Shown: in pieces, positions 1 through 5,986 of the stretch
Position numbering within the stretch: the first letter of the stretch is position 1
How the letters are laid out: every line of letters starts with the position of its first letter
Assembly (NCBI GenBank): GCA_002784365.1
Contig: PFKY01000064.1
Span: 1,623 to 10,575 of the forward strand
Length of the DNA stretch: 8,953 bases
Reading direction: 5' to 3'
Origin: Candidatus Wolfebacteria bacterium CG_4_10_14_0_8_um_filter_39_64
GTDB lineage: Bacteria; Patescibacteriota; Minisyncoccia; UBA6257; UBA9933
Made by a program: the position numbers and the translations under genes
The notes under the pieces: model-generated
Told to the model about the DNA's origin: nothing
Databases searched by the model: none
The model's input: the letters and a program-made list of their open reading frames with translations, nothing else

Positions 1-1
1 G

Positions 2-541
2 CCAAAATGCGCGATGGTGAGACGGCCCAATCGGCCGGGCATTCATGGCGGAAAACGTCGAAGAGCCTTGTCAGAATACGGTACACAATTATTGGAAAAA
101 CAAAGAATAAGGGTAAGTTACGGATTGCGGGAAGCCCAATTAGCTAAAATTGTTAAGGATTCTTCGGGAAAGACCGGCGCTGTCGGCGAAACAATCATTA
201 ATTATCTTGAACGGCAACTTTCAAATGCGATTTTCCGTTTGGGATTGGCATCCTCCCGGGTTGTCGCCAGACAACTGATTAATCACGGCCATTTTTTAGT
301 TAACGGCAAAAAGGTTACTGCTCCTTCTTACTTCGTAAAAGCGGGAGATGTTATTTCCGTTAAACCGTCTTCTCAAAACCTCTTGATTTTTAAGGATTTA
401 TTGAATAAAATAAAAAAATACGAGCCGCCAGAATGGCTATTTTTAGACAAAGAGAAAATCGAAGGAAGAATATTGTCATTACCCAAAGACGTCGAAATAC
501 CATTTGATATCAATTTATTAGTTGATTATTATTCAAAATAA
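2..541 (+). CDS. rpsD: 30S ribosomal protein S4, 5'-truncated by the window edge
   Basis: Primary 16S rRNA-binding protein of the small subunit, which organises the 5' domain of 16S rRNA. The frame is open from position 2 and reads PKCA before the first ATG at 14, matching the KCA-x-x-RRP segment inside normal S4 proteins. The true start therefore lies upstream, and about 25 residues of a ~200-residue protein are missing. Seen from the visible part: PGIHGGKRRR, LSEYG and EKQR, the usual S4 N-terminal domain, then the S4 RNA-binding fold from about ERQLSNAIFRLGLA through INHGHFLVNGKKV to the GDVISVK turn. The C-terminus (PEWLFLDKEKIEGRILSLP) is also S4-like. It ends 2 bases before rpoA, the usual alpha-operon order rpsD-rpoA-rplQ. 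Identity is secure; only the start is unseen. Confidence 0.96.
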   Translation, partial: PKCAMVRRPNRPGIHGGKRRRALSEYGTQLLEKQRIRVSYGLREAQLAKIVKDSSGKTGAVGETIINYLERQLSNAIFRLGLASSRVVARQLINHGHFLVNGKKVTAPSYFVKAGDVISVKPSSQNLLIFKDLLNKIKKYEPPEWLFLDKEKIEGRILSLPKDVEIPFDINLLVDYYSK

Positions 542-543
542 AT

Positions 544-1305
544 ATGGAATGGCTACAATTAAGCGAAACCGTAAAAATTAAAAAAGTTTCTGAAATCGGG
601 AATGAAGGGGTATTTGAAATTGAAGGACTTTACACCGGCTACGGACTAACCATGGGCAATGCTTTGCGCAGAGTTCTTCTTTCATCGCTCACGGGAGCAG
701 CCATCACCCAAATAAAAATTAAAGGGATAGAACACGAATTTTCTACCATAGAGGGGGTATTGGAAGACGTGGTTGAAATAATGGTTAATCTCAAAAAAGT
801 TCGTTTCCGCTTTTATGCTACCGAACCCCAAATTTTAACCTTAAAAGTAAAAGGGGAGAGAAAGGTGACTGCGGCTGATATTAAAACCAATGCCCAAGTG
901 GAAGTTATTAATCCGAATAGCCATATTGCCGGCCTGACCAATAAGAACGCCGAACTTGATATGGAAATAACCGTGGAAAAAGGAGCGGGTTATGTGCCGG
1001 TGGAGGCCCGCAAAATAGAGAAATTGCCGATTAAAATAATCGCCTTGGATGCCATTTTTACTCCGATTGTCAAAGTCAATTTTAATATTGAAAATATGCG
1101 GGTTGGAGACCGGACCGATTATAATCGCCTAAAATTAATAATCGAAACCGACGGCAGTATTTCACCCTCAAGCGCTCTTCATAAAGCTTGTAACATTCTA
1201 AAAGACCATTTCGAGAAGATTGGGGCTATTGAAGTCAAAGAGACAGAAAGAGAGGGGGTTCCCGAAGCCAAAGAGAAAAAAGAAAAAAAGAGTAAAAAGA
1301 AATAG
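544..1305 (+). CDS. rpoA: DNA-directed RNA polymerase alpha subunit lacking the C-terminal domain
   Basis: Alpha subunit, whose dimer nucleates assembly of beta and beta' in RNA polymerase. The alpha N-terminal domain is complete: the dimerisation/assembly segment TMGNALRRVLLSSLTGAAI (residues 36-54), EGVLEDVVEIMVNLKK (70-85), GYVPVEAR (149-156) and the closing NRLKLIIETDGSISP region (194-208). At 253 residues it is far shorter than the ~310-330 typical of the family. After residue ~230 there is only a charged Glu/Lys tail (KEKKEKKSKKK) in place of the helix-hairpin-helix CTD that contacts UP elements and activators. The gene ends in a clean TAG and rplQ follows 15 bases later, so this is not a truncation by the window. 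The spacing TAA-at-ATG to rpsD implies co-transcription; no Shine-Dalgarno is visible. Confidence 0.97.
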   Translation: MEWLQLSETVKIKKVSEIGNEGVFEIEGLYTGYGLTMGNALRRVLLSSLTGAAITQIKIKGIEHEFSTIEGVLEDVVEIMVNLKKVRFRFYATEPQILTLKVKGERKVTAADIKTNAQVEVINPNSHIAGLTNKNAELDMEITVEKGAGYVPVEARKIEKLPIKIIALDAIFTPIVKVNFNIENMRVGDRTDYNRLKLIIETDGSISPSSALHKACNILKDHFEKIGAIEVKETEREGVPEAKEKKEKKSKKK

Positions 1306-1320
1306 GACGATGCCAATACA

Positions 1321-1671
1321 ATGAGACACTTAGTAAAAGGAAAGAAGTTTCATCGGAAAAAGGGGCAAAGAACCGCCCTTTTTAAAAGTTTAATAAATAA
1401 TTTGATTTTAAAAGAAAAGATAGAGACAACCGAAGCTAAAGCCAGAGAGATTCGGCCGAAAATAGAAAAATTAATAACCTTGGGGAAAAAACAAAACCTG
1501 TCAAGCCTTAGGCTATTAATAAATCGTCTCAATAAAAAAGCGGGCCAGAAAATTTATTATCAACTTGCTCCCCGTTATCAAGACCGAAACGGGGGATATA
1601 TGCGAATTATTAAAGGCGTCAAAAGAAGGAAAAAGGATGGGGCGGAGATGACGATAATTGAATTTGTATAA
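1321..1671 (+). CDS. rplQ: 50S ribosomal protein L17
   Basis: Large-subunit protein that sits near the peptide exit tunnel. The family signature is complete: MRHLVKGKKFHRKKGQRTALFKSL at the N-terminus (split here as residues 1-10 and 11-23), then NLILKEKIETTEAKAREIRP (27-46) and the C-terminal PRYQDRNGGYMRIIK stretch (84-98). Length 116 fits the short bacterial form. An out-of-frame ATG at 1310 precedes the chosen start; 1321 is chosen because it gives the conserved MRH beginning. A weak AGGA lies about 13 bases upstream, too far to be a normal ribosome binding site. It is the last gene of the alpha-operon block and is followed by a promoter-like site and a repeat array before tuf. Confidence 0.96.
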   Translation: MRHLVKGKKFHRKKGQRTALFKSLINNLILKEKIETTEAKAREIRPKIEKLITLGKKQNLSSLRLLINRLNKKAGQKIYYQLAPRYQDRNGGYMRIIKGVKRRKKDGAEMTIIEFV

Positions 1672-1686
1672 TTAACAAAGCCCCCC

Positions 1687-1716
1687 TTGACTTATTGTCA
1701 ATGGATAAGATAAACT
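1687..1716 (+). promoter_or_regulatory. Candidate sigma70-type promoter for tuf-rpsJ
   Basis: TTGACT (1687-1692) and TAAACT (1711-1716) are separated by 18 bases in the spacer after rplQ. The -35 is good and the -10 is mediocre (4 of 6). The -35 is also the left arm of a small palindrome, TTGAC-TTATT-GTCAA (1687-1701). It would produce a ~100-nt leader containing the heptad repeats. Inferred only. Confidence 0.4.
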
Positions 1717-1740
1717 TAAAAAGTCGTAAAATAAATCAAA

Positions 1741-1824
1741 AGAATTTAGAATATAGAATATAGAATTTAGGGAATTTAAAAATTTTTTCCTAAATCCTAA
1801 ATCCTAAATCCTAAATCCTAAATT
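1741..1824. repeat. Heptad-repeat array, imperfectly self-complementary, abutting tuf
   Basis: The left half is a run of 7-bp units of the form AGAATTT/AGAATAT (1741-1768). The right half is five perfect tandem copies of CCTAAAT (1789-1823). One T separates the last copy from the tuf ATG. The reverse complement of CCTAAAT is ATTTAGG, close to the left-hand units, so the transcript could fold into a long imperfect hairpin ending on the start codon. Related arrays occur at 7022-7091 and, in degenerate form, at 7726-7800. Confidence 0.85.
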
Positions 1825-3024
1825 ATGGCGGAAAAACCAAAATTTGAAAGAACTAAACCGCATATTAATGTTGGAACCATCGGCCACGTTGACCACGGTA
1901 AAACAACCTTAACCGCGGCGATTATGCATGTTCTTAAATTAAAAGGTCTGATTGATAAAGAGGAGAGCGTTGATCAAATTGATAATGCTCCGGAAGAAAA
2001 AGCCCGGGGTATTACCATTGCTTTGCATCATTCGGAATATCAATCGGAAAAACGGCATTACGCCCACATTGACGCTCCAGGGCATGCTGATTACATCAAA
2101 AATATGATTACCGGCGCCGCTCAAATGGACGGAGCTGTTTTGGTGGTTTCGGCGGCTGACGGTCCGATGCCCCAAACCCGAGAACACATTCTTTTAGCCC
2201 GACAGGTCGGAGTGCCGGCAGTTGTTGTTTTTCTCAACAAAACTGACCAGGTTGATGACCCGGAATTGATTAGTTTGGTTGAGGGCGAAATCAGAGAACT
2301 TTTGAAAAAATATCAGTTTCCCGGAGACGAAACTCCGATAATCAAAGGTTCGGCTCTTAAGGCCTTAGAGGCGAAATCTGCCGATGATGAAGTAGCCAAG
2401 CCGATTTTGGAATTGATTAAAGCGCTTGACGAATATATTCCGGAACCCGTAAGAGAAATTGAAAAGCCGTTTTTAATGCCGATTGAAGACATTTTCTCCA
2501 TAGAAGGCAGAGGAACAGTGGTTACTGGTCGGGTGGAACGAGGACTAATTAAACTTAATGAGGAAGTAGAGATTGTCGGCCTCAAACCAACGCAGAAAAC
2601 TGTTATTACCGGCATTGAAATGTTTAACAAACTTCTTGATGAGGGTCGCGCCGGCGATAACATAGGAATTCTTCTTCGCGGTCTCAAGAAAGAAGACGTT
2701 GAAAGGGGACAGGTGATAGCCAAACCAGGAAGCGTTACTCCTCATACGGAGTTTGAATCAGAAGTTTACGTTCTTACCAAAGAGGAAGGCGGCAGACACA
2801 CGCCATTCTTCAAGGGCTACAAGCCTCAATTTTACATTCGCACCACTGATGTTACTGGTGAAACGGTTTTATCCGAAGGCATTGAAATGGTAATGCCCGG
2901 CGATACCACTAATCTTGTAATTAAGTTGATAGCGCCGGTTGCTTTGGAAGAGAAACAGCACTTTGCTATCCGTGAAGGCGGCAAGACCGTGGGAGCCGGA
3001 GTGGTGACCAAAATATTAAAGTAA
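1825..3024 (+). CDS. tuf: Translation elongation factor Tu
   Basis: GTPase that delivers aminoacyl-tRNA to the ribosomal A site. All G-motifs are present: P-loop GHVDHGKT (residues 20-27), switch I region ending RGITI (61-65), DAPGH (83-87) with the catalytic His, NKTD (138-141) and GSALKA (175-180). Domain 2 starts around [19 protein letters not shown] (215-233) and domain 3 carries [19 protein letters not shown] (322-340). Length 399 is normal. Small departures from the best-studied EF-Tu proteins are ALHHSEY after GITI, where NTxHVEY is usual, and Ala in DAPGH where Cys is common. The start is fixed by the [20 protein letters not shown] beginning. rpsJ follows 22 bases later, a conserved str/S10 junction. 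No Shine-Dalgarno; the ATG directly follows the heptad array. Confidence 0.99.
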   Translation: MAEKPKFERTKPHINVGTIGHVDHGKTTLTAAIMHVLKLKGLIDKEESVDQIDNAPEEKARGITIALHHSEYQSEKRHYAHIDAPGHADYIKNMITGAAQMDGAVLVVSAADGPMPQTREHILLARQVGVPAVVVFLNKTDQVDDPELISLVEGEIRELLKKYQFPGDETPIIKGSALKALEAKSADDEVAKPILELIKALDEYIPEPVREIEKPFLMPIEDIFSIEGRGTVVTGRVERGLIKLNEEVEIVGLKPTQKTVITGIEMFNKLLDEGRAGDNIGILLRGLKKEDVERGQVIAKPGSVTPHTEFESEVYVLTKEEGGRHTPFFKGYKPQFYIRTTDVTGETVLSEGIEMVMPGDTTNLVIKLIAPVALEEKQHFAIREGGKTVGAGVVTKILK

Positions 3025-3046
3025 TAAATATCAATCGCTCATTGTT

Positions 3047-3379
3047 ATGCCCAAAAAAGAGAAAGAGGTTGAACAAGCAAAATTACGATTGCGGATAAAA
3101 TCTTACGACCATAAATTAATTGATAATTCTTCCCGACAGATTATTGATATTGTTACAAGAAATGGCGGAGAAATTATCGGCCCGATTCCTTTGCCGACTG
3201 AATTTCGGCGGTATACGGTAAACCGTTCAACTTTTGTCCACAAAGATTCGCGCGAGCAGTTTGAATTAAGGGTTCACAAACGTCTGATTGATATTTTGAA
3301 TTCTAATTCTAAAATCATTGAGGCACTGTCTAATTTAAATTTGCCGGCCGGAGTGGATATTGAGATTAAGATGATTTAA
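3047..3379 (+). CDS. rpsJ: 30S ribosomal protein S10
   Basis: Small-subunit head protein; S10 (NusE) also takes part in antitermination complexes with NusB. Conserved features seen: LRLRIKSYDHKLID at residues ~12-25, GPIPLPTEFRRYTVNRSTFVHKDSREQFELR (about 45-75, read in two parts) and HKRLIDI, then the C-terminal LPAGVDIEIKMI. At 110 residues it is slightly long because of a charged N-terminal extension (MPKKEKEVEQ). It is normally the first gene of the S10 operon, directly before rplC. Here rplC is 3 kb away, and rpsJ is followed by stem-loops and a terminator. It is probably co-transcribed with tuf. Confidence 0.97.
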   Translation: MPKKEKEVEQAKLRLRIKSYDHKLIDNSSRQIIDIVTRNGGEIIGPIPLPTEFRRYTVNRSTFVHKDSREQFELRVHKRLIDILNSNSKIIEALSNLNLPAGVDIEIKMI

Positions 3380-3382
3380 TTA

Positions 3383-3433
3383 AAAATTCTTTCTCGTTTA
3401 GAAAATTTTCTTTTCTCACTCCGAAAGAATTTT
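3383..3433. repeat. Inverted repeat just after rpsJ
   Basis: AAAATTCTTTC (3383-3393) is the exact reverse complement of GAAAGAATTTT (3423-3433). The 29-base loop contains the palindrome GAAAATTTTC (3401-3410). No T-run follows, so it is not a standard terminator. It may protect the 3' end of the rpsJ message. Structure seen in sequence; role unknown. Confidence 0.5.
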
Positions 3434-3454
3434 CAATTTGTTGAGGTGGAGGGT

Positions 3455-3500
3455 AAAACGATAAAAACTTGGTTCCCCTATGGACCAAGTTTTTGTTTTA
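3455..3500 (+). terminator. Stem-loop terminator candidate after rpsJ
   Basis: AAAAACTTGGT (3463-3473) pairs exactly with ACCAAGTTTTT (3484-3494), and AAAAC (3455-3459) pairs with GTTTT (3495-3499) across a 3-base bulge. The right arm is itself T-rich and ends in GTTTTAT. With the A-rich left arm it could work in both directions. It would end the tuf-rpsJ transcript. Confidence 0.6.
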
Positions 3501-3587
3501 TCGACACGGAGCTTTGGGTTGGAGGTGCGTGGTAGAATAATTGGAATCGGCTCATTATCGGCCAATCTCTTTATTTTTCAGCTATTT

Positions 3588-3614
3588 CCCCAACCTTTTG
3601 GTTGAGGATTTTTT
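3588..3614 (+). terminator. Intrinsic terminator upstream of the methyltransferase
   Basis: CCCCAACC (3588-3595) and GGTTGAGG (3600-3607) form an 8-pair stem with one C-A mismatch and a TTTT loop. A and six T residues (3609-3614) follow. It is a classic form and stops read-through from rpsJ. The right arm also contains the -35 element of the next promoter. Confidence 0.75.
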
Positions 3615-3630
3615 GTGGTAAGATTATAAT
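3602..3630 (+). promoter_or_regulatory. Promoter of the restriction-modification operon, predicted leaderless
   Basis: TTGAGG (3602-3607) and a perfect TATAAT (3625-3630) are exactly 17 bases apart. The expected start point, about 7 bases after the -10, is the A of the methyltransferase ATG at 3638. The mRNA should therefore have essentially no 5' leader, which agrees with the lack of a Shine-Dalgarno. The -35 overlaps the right arm of the preceding terminator. Confidence 0.7.
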
Positions 3631-3637
3631 ATAGAAT

Positions 3638-4843
3638 ATGCCAATTACAAAGATAGCCACATTTGCACCACAAATTAAAATCCCTAAAGTTTTCGAGGAG
3701 TCTCTTAATGACATTGATTTATCTTTTGCTAATGTCAGAGAGTATGAACGAACAAAACATGTTCACAGATTACATCCTTATCTTGGGAAATTCATTCCTC
3801 AATTGGTAGAAGTATTTTTACGTAATTATTTTAAAAAAGGCGATTCAATTCTTGACCCTTTTATGGGGTCAGGGACGACTTTAATTGAGGCAAATGTGTT
3901 AGGTATGCATTCTGCCGGCGTTGAGATTTCGCTTTTTAATTGCCTTATTGCAGATATTAAAACACGAAAATATGACATACCGTTAATAGAAGAAGAAATT
4001 AAAGATATTCTTTTCAAGACAAAAGAATTTAGTCAATGGCTTTCGCATGGCCGAATACAAAAAAATGATTTTAAAAAATATAAAACCGACAGCGAATATC
4101 TTAATAAATGGTTATCGGATAGGGCATTACAAGAAATATTGTTTTATAAGGGCCGGATTAAAAATTATCAGAATAAAGACATTCTCAAAATTATTTTAAG
4201 CCGGGCAACAAGAAGTGCGCGCTTAATTCCGCATTATGATTTGGCTAGGCCGTCAAAGCCGGTTCGCGAAAAATATTATTGCATAAAACATAGACGAACT
4301 TGCGAACCGATTGATGAAGCGATGAAATTTATAAATAGATACAGCTGGGATACGATCAGAAGAATAAAAGAATTTGAAAACATAAGAACTAATGCCCATA
4401 TCAAAATAATTCAAGGAGATTCGAGAGAAATTGACTTTAATAAAATCAAGGGATACAAGGGCGGAAAATTTGACGGTATTTTCACTTCTCCGCCATATGT
4501 TGGTCTTATTGATTATCACGATCAGCATCGTTATGCTTATGAGCTTTTTGGTTTTGACGATAACGGATTTAAGGAAATCGGCCCGGCTTCAAAGGGTAGA
4601 AGTCGTGAAGCCAAAGAAGAATATAAAAACGACATTATTGCCGTGTTTCAAAATATGAACCGGTTCCTAAAACCAAAAGCAAAAGTTTTTGTTGTAGTCA
4701 ATGATAGAGATAATCTTTATCCAGAAGTTGCGGTTGCCTGTAATTATAGCATTGAAAAGATATTTAGTCGCCCCGTTCTTATGAGAACCGAGCGAGATAA
4801 TACGCGATTTTCGGAAAGTATTTATTATTTTAAAAAACAATAA
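3638..4843 (+). CDS. Type II DNA methyltransferase, N4-cytosine or N6-adenine, alpha motif order
   Basis: S-adenosylmethionine-dependent amino-methyltransferase, the likely protective half of a restriction-modification pair. Seen: a motif X-like RLHPYLGKFIPQ (residues 44-55), motif I with the SAM loop DPFMGSGT (73-80), GVEIS (motif II-like, 94-98), and catalytic motif IV TSPPY (283-287) followed by VGLIDYHDQHRYAYELFG. About 200 residues separate motifs I and IV and hold a basic, presumably target-recognising region with HYDLARPSKP and a Cys/His-containing stretch (YYCIKHRRTCEP). This is alpha-class order. SPPY is commonest in N4-cytosine enzymes, but N6-adenine cannot be excluded. The endonuclease gene starts 2 bases after its stop, so they form one operon. 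Base composition looks more AT-rich than the ribosomal genes. Specificity is not readable from the sequence. Confidence 0.9.
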   Translation: MPITKIATFAPQIKIPKVFEESLNDIDLSFANVREYERTKHVHRLHPYLGKFIPQLVEVFLRNYFKKGDSILDPFMGSGTTLIEANVLGMHSAGVEISLFNCLIADIKTRKYDIPLIEEEIKDILFKTKEFSQWLSHGRIQKNDFKKYKTDSEYLNKWLSDRALQEILFYKGRIKNYQNKDILKIILSRATRSARLIPHYDLARPSKPVREKYYCIKHRRTCEPIDEAMKFINRYSWDTIRRIKEFENIRTNAHIKIIQGDSREIDFNKIKGYKGGKFDGIFTSPPYVGLIDYHDQHRYAYELFGFDDNGFKEIGPASKGRSREAKEEYKNDIIAVFQNMNRFLKPKAKVFVVVNDRDNLYPEVAVACNYSIEKIFSRPVLMRTERDNTRFSESIYYFKKQ

Positions 4844-4845
4844 AT

Positions 4846-5628
4846 ATGGCCCTATCTTCAAAAACAAAAAATGAAATTAGCCAACTCCTTATCCAAGCAG
4901 TTGAGAGTAAATTAAAAGAGTATAAGCCAGAGACTGCTTATGCTCCTTTTCATCATCGGTTACTTGGCAAAGACAGATATGCCATGTTTTCTTTTATTCA
5001 ATCAATGAATACTACTTTTGGAATGTCTATTTGGGAACAAGTTACGGTTATATTAGCTAGGGGGGCTAATTATAAAGCCGATAGACAATATAAATTACTC
5101 GGTGAAATAGATAATAAGACCGACGCATTTATTAGGGATATTCATCATAAATTAAGAGAAGGGAAAATAATAGTCAACAAAGAGGAAGAAATTGAGCAGA
5201 TTAGAAAAATAATAAAGAAAGGCAAAGCGAATGAAGACCCAGATTCAATTGTAGATTTATTTGTAAATATTAAAGGCGTAGAGAATTACTTTGATATTAC
5301 TAGTGTCAAACCCAACATAAAAGAATTTGTCGCATTGAAACTTAAATTATTGAGATGGACAGCATTAAGACTGAGTCAAGATAATAATGCCGCTGTCTTT
5401 ACTAGATTGGCAATAGCATATAATCCTTATTATCCTGAACCATATGAACGTTGGACATTGAAAGGATTATATGACTTAGCAAGAGGAGAAATTTTAGTAG
5501 GCGAAGAATTTTGGAATTTTGTTGCTGGCGAAGATATTTATAAAGATTTGCTTGATGTTTTTCGAGAAGCGGGTGAAAAATTAAGGCCGGAAATTGATAA
5601 AAGGTTTGCTGAGTTCAGAAAAGTTTAA
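4846..5628 (+). CDS. Putative type II restriction endonuclease, TdeIII/MjaII-like
   Basis: Probably the DNA-cutting partner of the preceding methyltransferase. The assignment rests on position (same operon, 2-base gap) and on segments I recognise from the TdeIII/MjaII family: FIQSMNTTFGMSIWEQVTVIL (about residues 50-70, a fold-defining N-terminal helix pair), DSIVDLFV (133-140), YFDITSVKPN (148-157), and KLKLLRWTALRLSQ (165-178). Known members of that family cut GGNCC, so this specificity is a reasonable guess but untested. D137, D150 and K155 are the best candidates for a PD-(D/E)xK centre. The exact D-x-K triplet is not present, because DIT stands where DIK would be expected. No signal peptide or membrane segment. 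Length 260 is plausible for the family. The gene is visibly AT-rich: the line 4861-4920 has 18 G/C of 60, against 29 of 60 at 2041-2100 in tuf. Confidence 0.75.
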   Translation: MALSSKTKNEISQLLIQAVESKLKEYKPETAYAPFHHRLLGKDRYAMFSFIQSMNTTFGMSIWEQVTVILARGANYKADRQYKLLGEIDNKTDAFIRDIHHKLREGKIIVNKEEEIEQIRKIIKKGKANEDPDSIVDLFVNIKGVENYFDITSVKPNIKEFVALKLKLLRWTALRLSQDNNAAVFTRLAIAYNPYYPEPYERWTLKGLYDLARGEILVGEEFWNFVAGEDIYKDLLDVFREAGEKLRPEIDKRFAEFRKV

Positions 5629-5684
5629 TTTCTTATTTTTAAAAATTTCTCCATAAACTGCCGAAAAAGCAATTTCTTCAACAT
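5625..5684 (-). CDS. Doubtful 19-residue ORF with a Shine-Dalgarno, convergent with the endonuclease
   Basis: On the minus strand, ATG at 5684-5682 opens a short frame, MLKKLLFRQFMEKFLKIRN, ending in TAA that overlaps the endonuclease stop. AAAAGGAG (5698-5691) lies 6 bases before the ATG, the only well-placed Shine-Dalgarno in front of any ORF in this window. The peptide is basic and amphipathic. It may be a real small peptide, the surviving N-terminus of a longer gene cut off when the restriction genes arrived, or chance. Function unknown. Confidence 0.2.
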   Translation of the reverse strand: MLKKLLFRQFMEKFLKIRN

Positions 5685-5719
5685 GACAATCTCCTTTTCC
5701 GCGAATTTACGCGAAGCTT

Positions 5720-5761
5720 AAGCTCCGCCTTCGCAATCCATGGTTTGTGGATATGGAGCTT
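5720..5761. repeat. Imperfect inverted repeat
   Basis: AAGCTCC (5720-5726) and GGAGCTT (5755-5761) are exact reverse complements, with an inner ATCC/GGAT pairing. A palindrome AGCTTAAGCT overlaps the left end, and a GCGAAG/CTTCGC pair (5711-5716 with 5729-5734) offers an alternative fold. Looks like a small intergenic repeat unit; role unknown. Confidence 0.5.
5746..5754 (-). promoter_or_regulatory. Near-consensus DnaA box
   Basis: Minus strand reads ATATCCACA, one mismatch from the DnaA box TTATCCACA. Together with the perfect box at 5900 it forms an inverted pair about 150 bp apart. May be coincidental. Confidence 0.25.
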
Positions 5762-5839
5762 GCTTTTGCCTCTTTAACTCCTTCACCTCCTTTTTTTATT
5801 CTCAGCAATTTACTGGGTTAGGTTGAGAGATATAATTTC

Positions 5840-5870
5840 TTGACTTTTTAAATACTTCTATTTTTATTAT
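5840..5870 (+). promoter_or_regulatory. Promoter-like site in an AT-rich stretch
   Basis: TTGACT (5840-5845) and TATTAT (5865-5870) are 19 bases apart, wider than ideal. A transcript from here would run through the DnaA box and into the small RNA unit at 5951. The surrounding bases are nearly all A/T, which raises the chance of a false hit. Confidence 0.3.
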
Positions 5871-5899
5871 ATGCTAAATTGGGCTGATTTCAATATGGG

Positions 5900-5908
5900 T
5901 TATCCACA
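5900..5908 (+). promoter_or_regulatory. Perfect-consensus DnaA box
   Basis: TTATCCACA, the exact consensus 9-mer bound by the replication initiator DnaA. It lies about 30 bases after a strongly AT-rich run. No dnaA, dnaN or dense box cluster is present, so an origin is not supported. It could be a regulatory or titration site, or chance. Confidence 0.35.
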
Positions 5909-5936
5909 GACGCGAACTAACTTACGACGCCCTATA

Positions 5937-5954
5937 TCAATAGCAGCCTATTGA
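5937..5954. promoter_or_regulatory. Operator-like palindrome over the small RNA promoter
   Basis: TCAATAG (5937-5943) and CTATTGA (5948-5954) are perfect 7-bp inverted arms around a 4-base centre. The right arm overlaps the -35 element TTGACA (5951-5956), a placement typical of a repressor site. No candidate repressor gene is in the window. Confidence 0.35.
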
Positions 5955-5980
5955 CATCTTGTGGTCTCCTGGACTATAAT
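5951..5980 (+). promoter_or_regulatory. Strong sigma70-type promoter of the small RNA
   Basis: Perfect TTGACA (5951-5956) and perfect TATAAT (5975-5980), 18 bases apart. The predicted start is about 5987. No open reading frame begins downstream before the terminator at 6055, so it drives a non-coding RNA. Confidence 0.75.
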
Positions 5981-5986
5981 ATAGCC

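Larger units (their letters stand above)
5629..5950. other. Non-coding spacer after the endonuclease
   Basis: No convincing protein gene is present. It begins with the palindrome ATTTTTAAAAAT (5635-5646) straight after the endonuclease stop. It then holds the small minus-strand ORF, a GC-richer inverted-repeat patch (5711-5761), a minus-strand AGGAGGTG (5790-5783) without a suitable start codon after it, two DnaA-box-like sites and a promoter-like site near 5840. No clear terminator was found for the endonuclease on the + strand. Confidence 0.7.

Noticed and set aside
14..16. First ATG of the rpsD frame as its start
   Set aside because: The frame is open to the window edge and the upstream residues PKCA match internal S4 sequence, so the gene starts outside the window.
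1741..1824. CRISPR array
   Set aside because: The 7-bp units are contiguous and have no unique spacers of CRISPR size; no cas genes are present.
4431..4658. 75-codon + strand frame inside the methyltransferase
   Set aside because: It overlaps the conserved TSPPY region in another frame; the hydrophobic stretch comes from the shifted reading.
5740..5910. Chromosomal replication origin
   Set aside because: Only two boxes, one imperfect, and no dnaA, dnaN or dense box cluster nearby.
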